Shown here one piece after another: positions 1 through 5,584 of a DNA stretch of 9,121 bases; the first letter of the stretch is position 1; each line of letters starts with the position of its first letter. Under the pieces are notes generated by a model. It searched no databases, was not told where the DNA came from, and saw nothing but the letters and a program-made list of their open reading frames with translations. Made by a program: the position numbers and the translations under genes. The stretch is from NCBI GenBank assembly GCA_040755715.1, contig JBFLXN010000114.1, positions 1-9,121 on the forward strand, written 5' to 3'. This stretch comes from JBFLXN01 sp040755715 [NCBI: Candidatus Edwardsbacteria bacterium] (GTDB lineage: Bacteria; Edwardsbacteria; AC1; JBFLXN01).

Positions 1-2
1 TA

Positions 3-92
3 GCTGAGGTCAGATTCTGGTGTAATAACAAACTTATCGATGTTCAAAGAGTAAAAATCAGTGATCTACAGCAGTTCACTTTTGAAGTTTAA
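3..92 (+). CDS. 3' end of a probable transposase gene (partial, cut by window start)
   Basis: The frame from base 3 is open for 29 codons and ends in TAA at 90-92. It contains the stretch EVRFWCNNKLIDVQRVKISDL. This resembles the short beta-rich tail that follows the DDE integrase core in IS481/IS21-like transposases, where a 'W-x-x-x-K-L-x-x-V-Q' pattern is common; that match is from memory. The context supports it: the stop codon lies inside a pair of direct repeats of the kind found at the ends of such elements, and no further gene follows for over 400 nt. Too little of the protein is visible to tell whether the copy is intact or to name the family with confidence. Confidence 0.4.
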   Translation, partial: AEVRFWCNNKLIDVQRVKISDLQQFTFEV

Positions 93-113
93 ATGGTTCA
101 CTTTTGAAATTTA
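74..113 (+). repeat. Two direct 18-bp repeats at a probable insertion-sequence end
   Basis: GTTCACTTTTGAAGTTTA (74-91) and GTTCACTTTTGAAATTTA (96-113) differ at one base and have a 22-bp period. They overlap and follow the stop codon of the transposase-like tail. Iterated TTCACTTTT-type motifs are common at ends of IS481-like elements, so this is probably the transposase-binding right end. The opposite end is outside the window. Confidence 0.6.
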
Positions 114-158
114 GCTAACAGGAAAATATCAGCCGAGCTTCGATTGACAAGAAAAATG

Positions 159-187
159 TTGACAGTTCATCTGTTTTTTGGTAAAAT
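159..187 (+). promoter_or_regulatory. Predicted sigma-70 promoter of the galT-to-mglA gene string
   Basis: A perfect -35 box TTGACA (159-164) is followed after exactly 17 nt by TAAAAT (182-187), which matches the -10 consensus at five of six positions. Initiation would fall near 193-195, giving galT a leader of about 335 nt. A second TTGACA at 144-149 has no matching -10 box. The -10 box abuts the left inverted repeat at 188, so the leader starts with that repeat. This is a sequence prediction only. Confidence 0.55.
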
Positions 188-210
188 TTAACCTAAACTT
201 TGGCAAATTT

Positions 211-258
211 GGGTTTCAGTCTAAGGCTGATCCGCCTTTGGCGGAAGAGTCAAACTCA
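211..258 (+). repeat. Dispersed double-hairpin repeat, copy 1
   Basis: It begins GGGTTTCAG and contains two tiny hairpins: TCAGTC/GGCTGA (216-221 and 225-230, loop TAA, one G-T pair) and CCGCC-TTT-GGCGG (232-244, perfect). It ends AAACTCA. The same order of blocks (GGGTTTCAG, the AGGCTGA arm, CCGCCTTTGG, AAACTCA) recurs on the minus strand at 6669-6709. Confidence 0.7.
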
Positions 259-333
259 TCCCCTCTTAAAAGGCTGTTAAAACAAGCCTCTCCCCTTCTC
301 TTACAAAGAGAAGGGGATAAAAGGGGTTGAGTT
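253..333. repeat. Nested palindrome in the galT leader
   Basis: The outer arms AACTCATCCCCTCTT (253-267) and AAAAGGGGTTGAGTT (319-333) pair at 13 of 15 positions. Inside is a perfect 12-bp stem, TCCCCTTCTCTT (291-302) with AAGAGAAGGGGA (306-317), closed by the loop ACA. A short AGGCT/AGCCT pair (271-275, 284-288) sits in the left half. The CTC-ACCCC / GGGG-TGAG style of outer arm around a CCCCTCTC stem is a repeat design seen in many bacterial genomes. No U-tract follows, so a simple intrinsic terminator is unlikely. Confidence 0.7.
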
Positions 334-530
334 CTGGAGAGTTATACTTTAACAACTTTGTTCTACTTTCTAAACGGCAGATGGAGAAGTCCCGGCAAAC
401 AATTAAAATATGGACAAAAGCAATTTTTGCCAAAGTTTAGTTTAACTTAGAGAGAGCTGCTACGAAGATTAGAAGATTACCGCTATACATTAAGCAACAA
501 AGGGGATGAGGTAAAAAGGAGAAAAAATAA

Positions 531-1529
531 ATGCCAGAGTTACGAAAAGACCCGGTTATTGGAAGATGGGTAATTATTTCTACCGAACGAGGGAAGAGAC
601 CCTCAGACTTTAGAGAAGCAGAGGAAAAACCACAGGAAGGGTTGTGTCCTTTTTGCTACGGGAATGAATATACGACTCCCCCCGAAATTTTGTCCTTTCG
701 TCCACCAGGGACAAAGCCAGATAGTCCAGGCTGGCGGGTAAGAGTGGTGCCAAACAAGTTTCCGGCTTTGCGAATTGAAGGAGAATTGGTGAGAGAAGGA
801 GAAGGACTCTATGATAAAATGAGTGGTGTAGGTGCTCATGAGGTAATTGTGGAAACACCAGACCATCAAAAAAGTCTGGGTGATTTGGAGCTTCCCCAAT
901 TTGAAGAAGTTCTCTGGGCTTTTGTTCAGCGCCTTCAGGACTTAAAAAAAGACTGTAGGCTAAAATATATTTTGCTCTTTAAAAATCACGGAAGAAAAGC
1001 GGGAGCAACCTTGGAGCACAGTCACTCCCAGCTGATTGCTACACCAATTATCCCTAAATCATTGAAAGAAGAACTGACGGGAGCCGAGGAATATTTTAAA
1101 TATAAAGAAAGATGTGTCTTCTGTGATGTGGTTAAACAAGAGTTAGATGAGCGCCGAAGACTTGTCTGTGAGAACGAAATATTTGTAGCGATTGAACCAT
1201 TCGCTTCCCGTTTCCCATTTGAAACCTGGATTTTACCCAAGAAACATGATTCTGCATTTGAAGATGCAAAAGAAACAGAAATTCCTCTCTTAGCCAGAAT
1301 TATGAAAGAAACATTACAGCGTCTTAATGTGGCGCTTTTCCGACCGTCTTACAACTTTGTTATTCACAACTTACCTTGCGATAAACCCCATCTTGAATAC
1401 TATCACTGGCATATAGAAATAATGACGAGATTGACTCGGGTTGCCGGTTTTGAACGGGGTTCAGGATTTTATATCAATCCCACCCCCCCCGAAGAAGCGG
1501 CTAAATATTTAAGAGAAGTGGAAATTTGA
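531..1529 (+). CDS. galT: Galactose-1-phosphate uridylyltransferase-like enzyme (GalT, HIT superfamily)
   Basis: The 332-residue product is a cytoplasmic hexose-1-phosphate nucleotidylyltransferase with two HIT-like halves. The first half has the zinc pair C39-P-F-C42 and the active-site motif H163-S-H-S-Q167, whose second His would be the nucleotide-carrying nucleophile (HPHGQ in E. coli GalT). The second half has another CxxC (195/198) and H292-W-H294, matching the metal-binding HxH of GalT. Length fits the family. AAGGAG at 516-521 sits 9 nt before the ATG. The gene leads a string that includes glgA, so substrates other than galactose 1-phosphate are possible: plant ADP-glucose phosphorylase is a relative, and I recall an HSHSQ-type motif there. 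The superfamily call is secure; the exact substrate is not. Confidence 0.85.
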   Translation: MPELRKDPVIGRWVIISTERGKRPSDFREAEEKPQEGLCPFCYGNEYTTPPEILSFRPPGTKPDSPGWRVRVVPNKFPALRIEGELVREGEGLYDKMSGVGAHEVIVETPDHQKSLGDLELPQFEEVLWAFVQRLQDLKKDCRLKYILLFKNHGRKAGATLEHSHSQLIATPIIPKSLKEELTGAEEYFKYKERCVFCDVVKQELDERRRLVCENEIFVAIEPFASRFPFETWILPKKHDSAFEDAKETEIPLLARIMKETLQRLNVALFRPSYNFVIHNLPCDKPHLEYYHWHIEIMTRLTRVAGFERGSGFYINPTPPEEAAKYLREVEI

Positions 1530-1547
1530 TTTAAGGTAAAATGGCTT

Positions 1548-1811
1548 ATGTTTAATTGGTCTATTGATGAAGAGAGATTCAAAAGGGCAAATCCTGGCGA
1601 GTACAGACTCTGGTGGCTGGTTCAATTGATAAACTATGGTCTTGGTAAAGAAAAACTGGACCCTCAAGAGATAAAAAAATCTTGGCCAAAAATAAAAAAG
1701 AAGATCGATCCATATAAGGCTAGAGCAATCGAATATCTATTATGGGGAAAACTATACTCACTACCAAACAATCTGACTTTCTGGAACTTGTCAGTGAAAA
1801 AAAGCAAGTAA
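1548..1811 (+). CDS. 87-residue protein paired with the AbiEii-like gene; possible antitoxin
   Basis: I cannot assign this protein to a named family. It is small, charged and probably all-helical. The N-terminal half has a Trp/Tyr-rich segment (E-Y-R-L-W-W-L-V-Q-L-I-N-Y-G, about residues 18-31), followed by a Lys-rich helix and a final segment ending in L-L-W-G-K-L. There is no signal peptide or membrane segment. It starts 18 nt after galT with AAGG (1533-1536) upstream. Its last 70 nt overlap the start of the nucleotidyltransferase gene in another frame, so the two are almost certainly translated together. A short gene just upstream of an AbiEii-type gene normally occupies the antitoxin position. 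It lacks an obvious winged-helix AbiEi-type DNA-binding region, so the antitoxin role is inference from position only. Confidence 0.6.
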   Translation: MFNWSIDEERFKRANPGEYRLWWLVQLINYGLGKEKLDPQEIKKSWPKIKKKIDPYKARAIEYLLWGKLYSLPNNLTFWNLSVKKSK

Positions 1812-2416
1812 CAGAAAATTTCTACCTTACAGGTGGCACGGCCTTATCCGAGTTCTATCTCAAGCATAGAATTTCAGAAGACTTAGACTTCTTTTCAGAG
1901 AAAAGAGAAGTCGACCCAAAAACAATCGAAGCCTTTCTGACTCAGATTTCCCCTTTGCTTGGGGTTAGAAAGATAAACAGAAGCCAATTTCTGGGACTTT
2001 TTAGTTATATCCTTGTTTATCCAGATAAAGTTACATTAAAGGTTGATTTCAGCTACTATCCTTTTCCTAAGATACAAAGGGGACCGATGTATAAAAATCT
2101 TGAGATAGCTAGTATTTATGATATAGCAGTTGACAAAGTTCATACACTTTTTATGCAGCCACGGGCGAGGGACTACATTGATTTATATTTCATAATGGAA
2201 GAAAAAAAATATAGTCTAAAAAAGCTGATTTCAGATGCAAAAGCGAAATTTGATTGGGACATCGACCCTATTACACTGGCTAGCCAATTTTTGAGAGTTA
2301 AAGAAATGACTGACTTACCAAAGATGGTCAGACCTTTTAAAGTCGTTGATATGAAAAATTTCTTTCTGAAACTCGCTAAAAATTTGAAGAACGAAATTTT
2401 TAGGACCAACTATTGA
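1742..2416 (+). CDS. AbiEii/AbiGii-type nucleotidyltransferase (probable toxin)
   Basis: The 224-residue protein carries the nucleotidyltransferase signature of the AbiEii family: G31-G-T-A-L35, then R43-x-S-x-D47-x-D49 with two metal-binding acids, and a likely third acid at D102 in a KVDF strand. The family's C-terminal catalytic block follows: K132, then R141-A-R143-D144-x-x-D147-L. All the key residues are present, so it looks active. In characterised AbiE systems such enzymes bind or transfer nucleotides and stop growth, giving phage abortive infection or plasmid maintenance. The ATG at 1742 lies inside the preceding gene (70-nt overlap), and I see no strong ribosome site. Its stop is 20 nt before glgA. 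It is out of place among carbohydrate genes and may be an acquired module. Confidence 0.8.
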   Translation: MGKTILTTKQSDFLELVSEKKQVTENFYLTGGTALSEFYLKHRISEDLDFFSEKREVDPKTIEAFLTQISPLLGVRKINRSQFLGLFSYILVYPDKVTLKVDFSYYPFPKIQRGPMYKNLEIASIYDIAVDKVHTLFMQPRARDYIDLYFIMEEKKYSLKKLISDAKAKFDWDIDPITLASQFLRVKEMTDLPKMVRPFKVVDMKNFFLKLAKNLKNEIFRTNY

Positions 2417-2424
2417 AGGGATTG

Positions 2425-2429
2425 AAGGA
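2425..2429 (+). promoter_or_regulatory. Ribosome binding site that fixes the glgA start
   Basis: AAGGA lies 7 nt before the ATG at 2437. An upstream in-frame TTG at 2413 overlaps the previous stop codon and would add eight residues that GlgA proteins lack, so the ATG is preferred. Confidence 0.7.
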
Positions 2430-2436
2430 AATCAAA

Positions 2437-4017
2437 ATGAAGATTGTTTTTGTCTCTTCTGAAGTTGTGCCTTTTGCTAAGACTGGCGGATTGGCTGATG
2501 TTTCCGGAGCATTGCCCAAAGTTATGGCTTCGCTGGGAAATGAAGTCACCATTATTCTCCCCAAATATAAAAAGGTTGATGAAGAAAAATTTGAACTTGA
2601 GGAGACCGATTTCGTTTTTTACATTCCCTTCGCCAACAAGAAAGAAAAGGCCACCATCAAAGTTTCCAAATATTTAGAGAACATCACTACCTATTTTGTT
2701 GCTCATCCCTTATATTTTGACCGAGATGAATTGTATGGAGCTGCTTCTGGCGCCTATTCTGATAATGCGGAAAGATTTATCTTCTTCTCAAAAGCGGTGA
2801 TGGAACTACTTAAACAATGGCCCGCCACCCCGGCCATTGTCTCCCTGGCCGCTGCGCCAGGAGGCAGAGCCGACGGGCAGGCGGGATGCGAAGCACCACG
2901 GCCATTGTCTCAGGAAACAGAGCAAAAGGGCAGGCAGGGGCAGACAAACAAGGCGGACAGGAATTACCAGCCAGATATCCTTCATTGCCATGATTGGCAG
3001 ACATCTCTTATCCCTGTATATCTGAAGTTAGAATCGCAATTCTCTTCGGTTAAGTCAGTTTATACGATTCACAATCTTGCTTATCAGGGGAGATTCACTA
3101 AAGAAGTTTTTCCTTTGACCGGCTTGCCAGATGAGCTTTATAGCATTGATGGTTTGGAATATTATGGTGATGTGAATTTTATGAAGGGTGGTATTCTCTT
3201 TGCCGATTATGTGACCACTGTTAGTCAAAGATATAGTAAAGAGATTTTAACCCCAGAATACGGATGTGGATTGGAAGGTGTTTTAAGAGTGCGACAGGAA
3301 AGACTTTCAGGAATTCTTAATGGAATTGATTATAACGAGTGGAATCCGGCTACAGACAAATTCCTACCAACGAATTATACTACAGAATCAGTGGAGAAAA
3401 AATATTTGGTGAAGGAAAGCCTTCTTAAAGAAAGTGGACTTCCCTTTAACGAAAAGATTCCTCTCATTGGTATTATTTCCCGTCTGGCAGACCAAAAGGG
3501 CTTTGACATCCTCGCTGAATGCATTGATAGGATTTTTCAATTGAATATTCAGATGATTATTCTCGGCACTGGTGAAGAAAAATATCACCAACTCTTTCAA
3601 TCAATAAAGGAAAGACACCCTCAAAGACTCACACTCGTTTTGGGTTTTGATAATGCTCTGGCTCACCGGATTTATGCCGGGGCTGATTTCTTTTTGATGC
3701 CTTCACTTTATGAACCCTGTGGTCTCGGCCAGATGATTGCTCTCAAATATGGAACGATTCCCATTGTGCATGCCACTGGCGGATTAGCCGATACTATTCA
3801 AAACTACTCTTCAGAAATGAAAGAGGGAAATGGCTTTTCATTTGCCGAATATTCTTCAGAAACATTACTTCAAGCGGTGAAAATGGCGGTTAAGGTTTAT
3901 GAGAATAAAGAAGAATGGTTGGGCTTAATAAAAAAAGGAATGCGGGAGGATTTTTCCTGGGAAGTCTCGGCCAGAAAATACCTGGAACTTTATAAGATAT
4001 GTTTGAAATCAAGGTAG
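2437..4017 (+). CDS. glgA: Glycogen synthase GlgA with a 47-residue in-frame insertion
   Basis: This GT5 glycosyltransferase extends alpha-1,4-glucan from ADP-glucose in the cytoplasm. The start MKIVFVSSEVVPFAKTGGLA places the ADP-glucose-binding Lys at residue 15, as in E. coli. Further family marks are H183-C-H-D-W187, the S-R-L-A-D-Q-K-G motif near 348-355, and Y-E426-P-C-G-L-G-Q with the C-terminal catalytic Glu, then T-G-G-L-A-D-T. The product is 526 residues against about 477 in E. coli. Residues 129-175 have no counterpart: joining LKQW directly to NYQPDILHCHDW restores the family pattern, leaves 479 residues and puts the catalytic Glu at 379 (377 in E. coli). The insertion is GC-rich, before the HCHDW loop. 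The downstream queD overlaps the last 19 nt. Whether the protein tolerates the insertion is unknown. Confidence 0.95.
   Translation: MKIVFVSSEVVPFAKTGGLADVSGALPKVMASLGNEVTIILPKYKKVDEEKFELEETDFVFYIPFANKKEKATIKVSKYLENITTYFVAHPLYFDRDELYGAASGAYSDNAERFIFFSKAVMELLKQWPATPAIVSLAAAPGGRADGQAGCEAPRPLSQETEQKGRQGQTNKADRNYQPDILHCHDWQTSLIPVYLKLESQFSSVKSVYTIHNLAYQGRFTKEVFPLTGLPDELYSIDGLEYYGDVNFMKGGILFADYVTTVSQRYSKEILTPEYGCGLEGVLRVRQERLSGILNGIDYNEWNPATDKFLPTNYTTESVEKKYLVKESLLKESGLPFNEKIPLIGIISRLADQKGFDILAECIDRIFQLNIQMIILGTGEEKYHQLFQSIKERHPQRLTLVLGFDNALAHRIYAGADFFLMPSLYEPCGLGQMIALKYGTIPIVHATGGLADTIQNYSSEMKEGNGFSFAEYSSETLLQAVKMAVKVYENKEEWLGLIKKGMREDFSWEVSARKYLELYKICLKSR
2821..2961 (+). repeat. GC-rich 141-nt element inserted in frame within glgA
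   Basis: By my count this segment is 67% G+C, far above its flanks. Its length divides by three, and it has no stop codon in any of the three forward frames and only one (TGA) in the reverse frames. It contains CGGCCATTGTCTC twice (2831-2843 and 2899-2911, period 68, so read in different frames), a hairpin CCTGGC/GCCAGG (2844-2849, 2856-2861), and an end pair CCCGCC (2821-2826) / GGCGGG (2880-2885). The 12-mer AGGCAGGGGCAG at 2932-2943 recurs in the DUF366-like gene at 4819-4830. The encoded peptide is Gly/Ala/Gln/Arg-rich and looks unstructured. The boundaries come from comparison with remembered GlgA sequences and could be off by a few codons. Confidence 0.75.
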
Positions 4018-4364
4018 AAACATCTTTTTCGGCTGGTCATCACCTAAGAGGTTACCGAGGCAGTTGTGAGCGACCGCACGGACACAATTGGAAAGTAGCG
4101 GTGACTATAGAAAAGGAAAAAATCAATCGTCTCGGTATCATCTATGACTTTCGCCGTCTTAAAAGAGAATTAGAAAAGGTTGTTTCTGTTTTAGACCATC
4201 AGGACCTAAATACTTTGCCTCAATTTAAGAAAGAGAATCCCAGTTCAGAAAATATCGCCCGGTGGATTTATCTTCAACTAAAACCCCAAATAAAAAGAGG
4301 TAGAGTCAAAGAAATTCAAATCTGGGAATCTCAAGGGACATCAGTAATTTATCGTGAGGAGTAA
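3999..4364 (+). CDS. queD: 6-carboxy-5,6,7,8-tetrahydropterin synthase (QueD/PTPS family)
   Basis: QueD converts dihydroneopterin triphosphate to 6-carboxytetrahydropterin, the second step toward the 7-deazaguanine preQ0 and queuosine in tRNA. The 121-residue length is typical. Zinc ligands are H14 (in F-S-A-G-H), H27 and H29 (H-G-H-N). The catalytic Cys is C23 in the C-x3-H-G-H arrangement of bacterial QueD. The D-H-Q-D-L-N segment near 65-70 and the late Glu in W-E-S complete the set. The ATG at 3999 lies inside glgA (19-nt overlap) with only a weak GGAA upstream, so translation probably depends on ribosomes finishing glgA. The last codons (Glu-Glu) form the ribosome site of the next gene. 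No queC, queE or queF is present here. A related PTPS function cannot be excluded. Confidence 0.85.
   Translation: MFEIKVETSFSAGHHLRGYRGSCERPHGHNWKVAVTIEKEKINRLGIIYDFRRLKRELEKVVSVLDHQDLNTLPQFKKENPSSENIARWIYLQLKPQIKRGRVKEIQIWESQGTSVIYREE
4356..4361 (+). promoter_or_regulatory. Ribosome binding site selecting a TTG start
   Basis: GAGGAG encodes the last two Glu codons of queD and lies 6 nt before TTG at 4368. Its strength and spacing are the reason to accept the non-ATG start of the next gene. Confidence 0.75.
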
Positions 4365-4367
4365 AAA

Positions 4368-4955
4368 TTGCAAATAAAATTTATCAAAAAAAGAATTGCT
4401 CTTAACGAAGCAGACATTACTCCAGGCCTCCTTAGTCGCTATTTTGGAATAGAAGGGAATGCCCTGGTCAGTTTGAAAGGTTCTATTAAATGGAAGGGAA
4501 TTTTTCTGAAAGAAGTGCTTCATTTCTTAATGGAATGTCCTAAAAGTGATTTAGAAAAAATACTGTTACATCAACGATTTTTAGTTCAGATTGTGAGGGA
4601 AAAAATTAACCATCGTTTGAAGGGTGATATTATCCAGCGTTGGGGTGTGAACCTTTTTGACAGCGACCGGCGAGTTTCCTTAAGTATCGTTCGCCAAATG
4701 GGAAATGCTGGCTTAATCTATTTAGGATTGCCACTTAAATCTCAAGAAATATCTTCCATCCCCAACCTGTCCGTTGCTCAAGGAAGCGAAGCCTTCGGTC
4801 AGGAAGGTCTTCTGCCAAAGGCAGGGGCAGGCTGGGGTCTTACCGAAAAATGGCAGGGATTACAAGACTATCAATTGGACCCTCAGGAATTGGCCGAGGC
4901 TATTATGGTTCAGTATCAATTAGAAATGAAAGAAATGGGAAAGGAGAACGTCTGA
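4368..4955 (+). CDS. DUF366-like protein, function unknown, with a GC-rich inserted segment
   Basis: The 195-residue product resembles DUF366 proteins as I remember them: the L-H-F-L-M-E...[15 protein letters not shown] helix pair (about 46-77), the R-V-S-L-S-I-V strand with L-I-Y-L-G-L after it (about 102-122), and the C-terminal helix [10 protein letters not shown]. No catalytic residues are known to me. The TTG start is supported by GAGGAG 6 nt upstream. Its stop shares one base with the mglA start (TGATG), so the two are translationally coupled. It follows queD by 3 nt; a link to pterin or deazaguanine metabolism is only positional inference. Residues about 132-157 come from a GC-rich palindromic segment and read as low-complexity sequence. 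The family name carries moderate confidence. Confidence 0.65.
   Translation: MQIKFIKKRIALNEADITPGLLSRYFGIEGNALVSLKGSIKWKGIFLKEVLHFLMECPKSDLEKILLHQRFLVQIVREKINHRLKGDIIQRWGVNLFDSDRRVSLSIVRQMGNAGLIYLGLPLKSQEISSIPNLSVAQGSEAFGQEGLLPKAGAGWGLTEKWQGLQDYQLDPQELAEAIMVQYQLEMKEMGKENV
4760..4837. repeat. GC-rich palindromic segment inside the DUF366-like gene
   Basis: The 78-nt segment is 63% G+C by my count and has no stop in any forward frame. Its ends form an imperfect inverted repeat: CCCCAACCTGTCCG (4760-4773) against GGGGCAGGCTGGGG (4824-4837), 11 of 14 positions. Inside are a perfect hairpin CTGCC-AAA-GGCAG (4812-4824) and a CGAAG-C-CTTCG palindrome (4788-4798). On the minus strand the hairpin reads CTGCCTTTGGCAGAAGA, close to CCGCCTTTGGCGGAAGA of the intergenic copy at 232-248. 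AGGCAGGGGCAG (4819-4830) is identical to a block in the glgA insertion. Confidence 0.65.
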
Positions 4956-5551
4956 TGTCTATCGTTAATTATGCTACTAATGAAATAAATTGTAAGATTG
5001 TTTATTATGGACCAGGTTTGGGTGGAAAGACGACCAATCTCAGATGGATTCACTCAAAACTTCTTCCTCAAAATCGCGGAGAACTCCTCTCTTTAGCCAC
5101 AGAGCTTGACCGAACCCTTTTCTTTGATTTTATGCCCGTAGAATTGGGAACAATTCAGGGGTTTAAAACTCGTTTTCATCTTTACACAGTCCCAGGACAG
5201 GTCTTCTATAATGCCTCAAGGAAATTAGTGTTGAGAGGAGTAGATGGGATTATCTTTGTAGCTGATTCACAAAGAGAGAGAATGGAAGAGAATATTGAAA
5301 GTATGAAAAATTTAGTAGAGAATTTAATTGAGTATGGATTGTCGTTAGAGAAAGTTCCTTTTGTGCTCCAATATAATAAAAGGGACTTACCCAACATTTC
5401 TACTGTTGAGGAGTTAGAAAGTGCCGTTAATCCGAGAAAGGTTGTCTATTTTGAATCAGTAGCCATTTCTGGAATTGGTGTCTTTGAATCGTTGAAGAAG
5501 GTAGGAAAAGAAGTATTGAATGTCGTAGGACAAACGGTAGAACGGAGGTAG
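4955..5551 (+). CDS. mglA: MglA-type small Ras-like GTPase
   Basis: MglA is a cytoplasmic GTPase that sets cell polarity and drives gliding and type IV pilus motility in Myxococcus. The 198-residue length fits (195 in Myxococcus). The N-terminus is family-typical: [19 protein letters not shown] with the P-loop at 19-26. R53-T54 (catalytic Arg and switch I Thr), T78-V-P-G-Q82 (the MglA form of switch II, with Thr instead of Asp) and N141-K-R-D144 (guanine recognition) are all present at the Myxococcus numbering, so the enzyme looks active. AAGGAG (4941-4946) is 8 nt before the ATG, which overlaps the preceding stop by one base. An upstream in-frame extension to 4850 lacks family similarity. 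No MglB (its GTPase activator) or other partner is present. It ends 33 nt from a convergent gene. Confidence 0.93.
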   Translation: MSIVNYATNEINCKIVYYGPGLGGKTTNLRWIHSKLLPQNRGELLSLATELDRTLFFDFMPVELGTIQGFKTRFHLYTVPGQVFYNASRKLVLRGVDGIIFVADSQRERMEENIESMKNLVENLIEYGLSLEKVPFVLQYNKRDLPNISTVEELESAVNPRKVVYFESVAISGIGVFESLKKVGKEVLNVVGQTVERR

Positions 5552-5584
5552 GGGTTTTAGAGGTTTAGGTAGTTAGCTAAATCA

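Larger units (their letters stand above)
188..445. mobile_element. MITE-like element or giant leader stem bounded by 20-bp inverted repeats
   Basis: The left arm at 188-207 contains CTAAACTTTGGCAAA (193-207). The right arm at 426-445 contains its exact reverse complement. Over the full 20 bases the arms match at 19. Both outer ends read TTAA, which could be a duplicated target. The ~258-bp interval has no coding potential and encloses two short hairpins (216-244) and a nested palindrome (253-333). The layout fits a miniature inverted-repeat element. Alternatively, as RNA, the arms would close a multi-branched structure in the galT leader. I could not identify a transposase family for these ends. 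Confidence 0.5.

Noticed and set aside
291-320. Intrinsic terminator in the galT leader
   Set aside because: The 12-bp GC-rich stem is strong enough, but it is followed by TAAAAGGGG rather than a T-run on the plus strand, and no T-run is placed correctly on the minus strand.
2806-3025. Open reading frames of about 60 codons in other frames across the glgA insertion, on both strands
   Set aside because: They exist because the inserted GC-rich segment lacks stop codons in nearly every frame. They have no ribosome sites or recognisable domains, and the glgA frame is clearly the real one.
4850-4954. N-terminal extension of MglA by 35 residues
   Set aside because: It would overlap the DUF366-like gene out of frame. 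MglA proteins begin at the MSxxNYxxxEINCK position, and a good ribosome site precedes the ATG at 4955.
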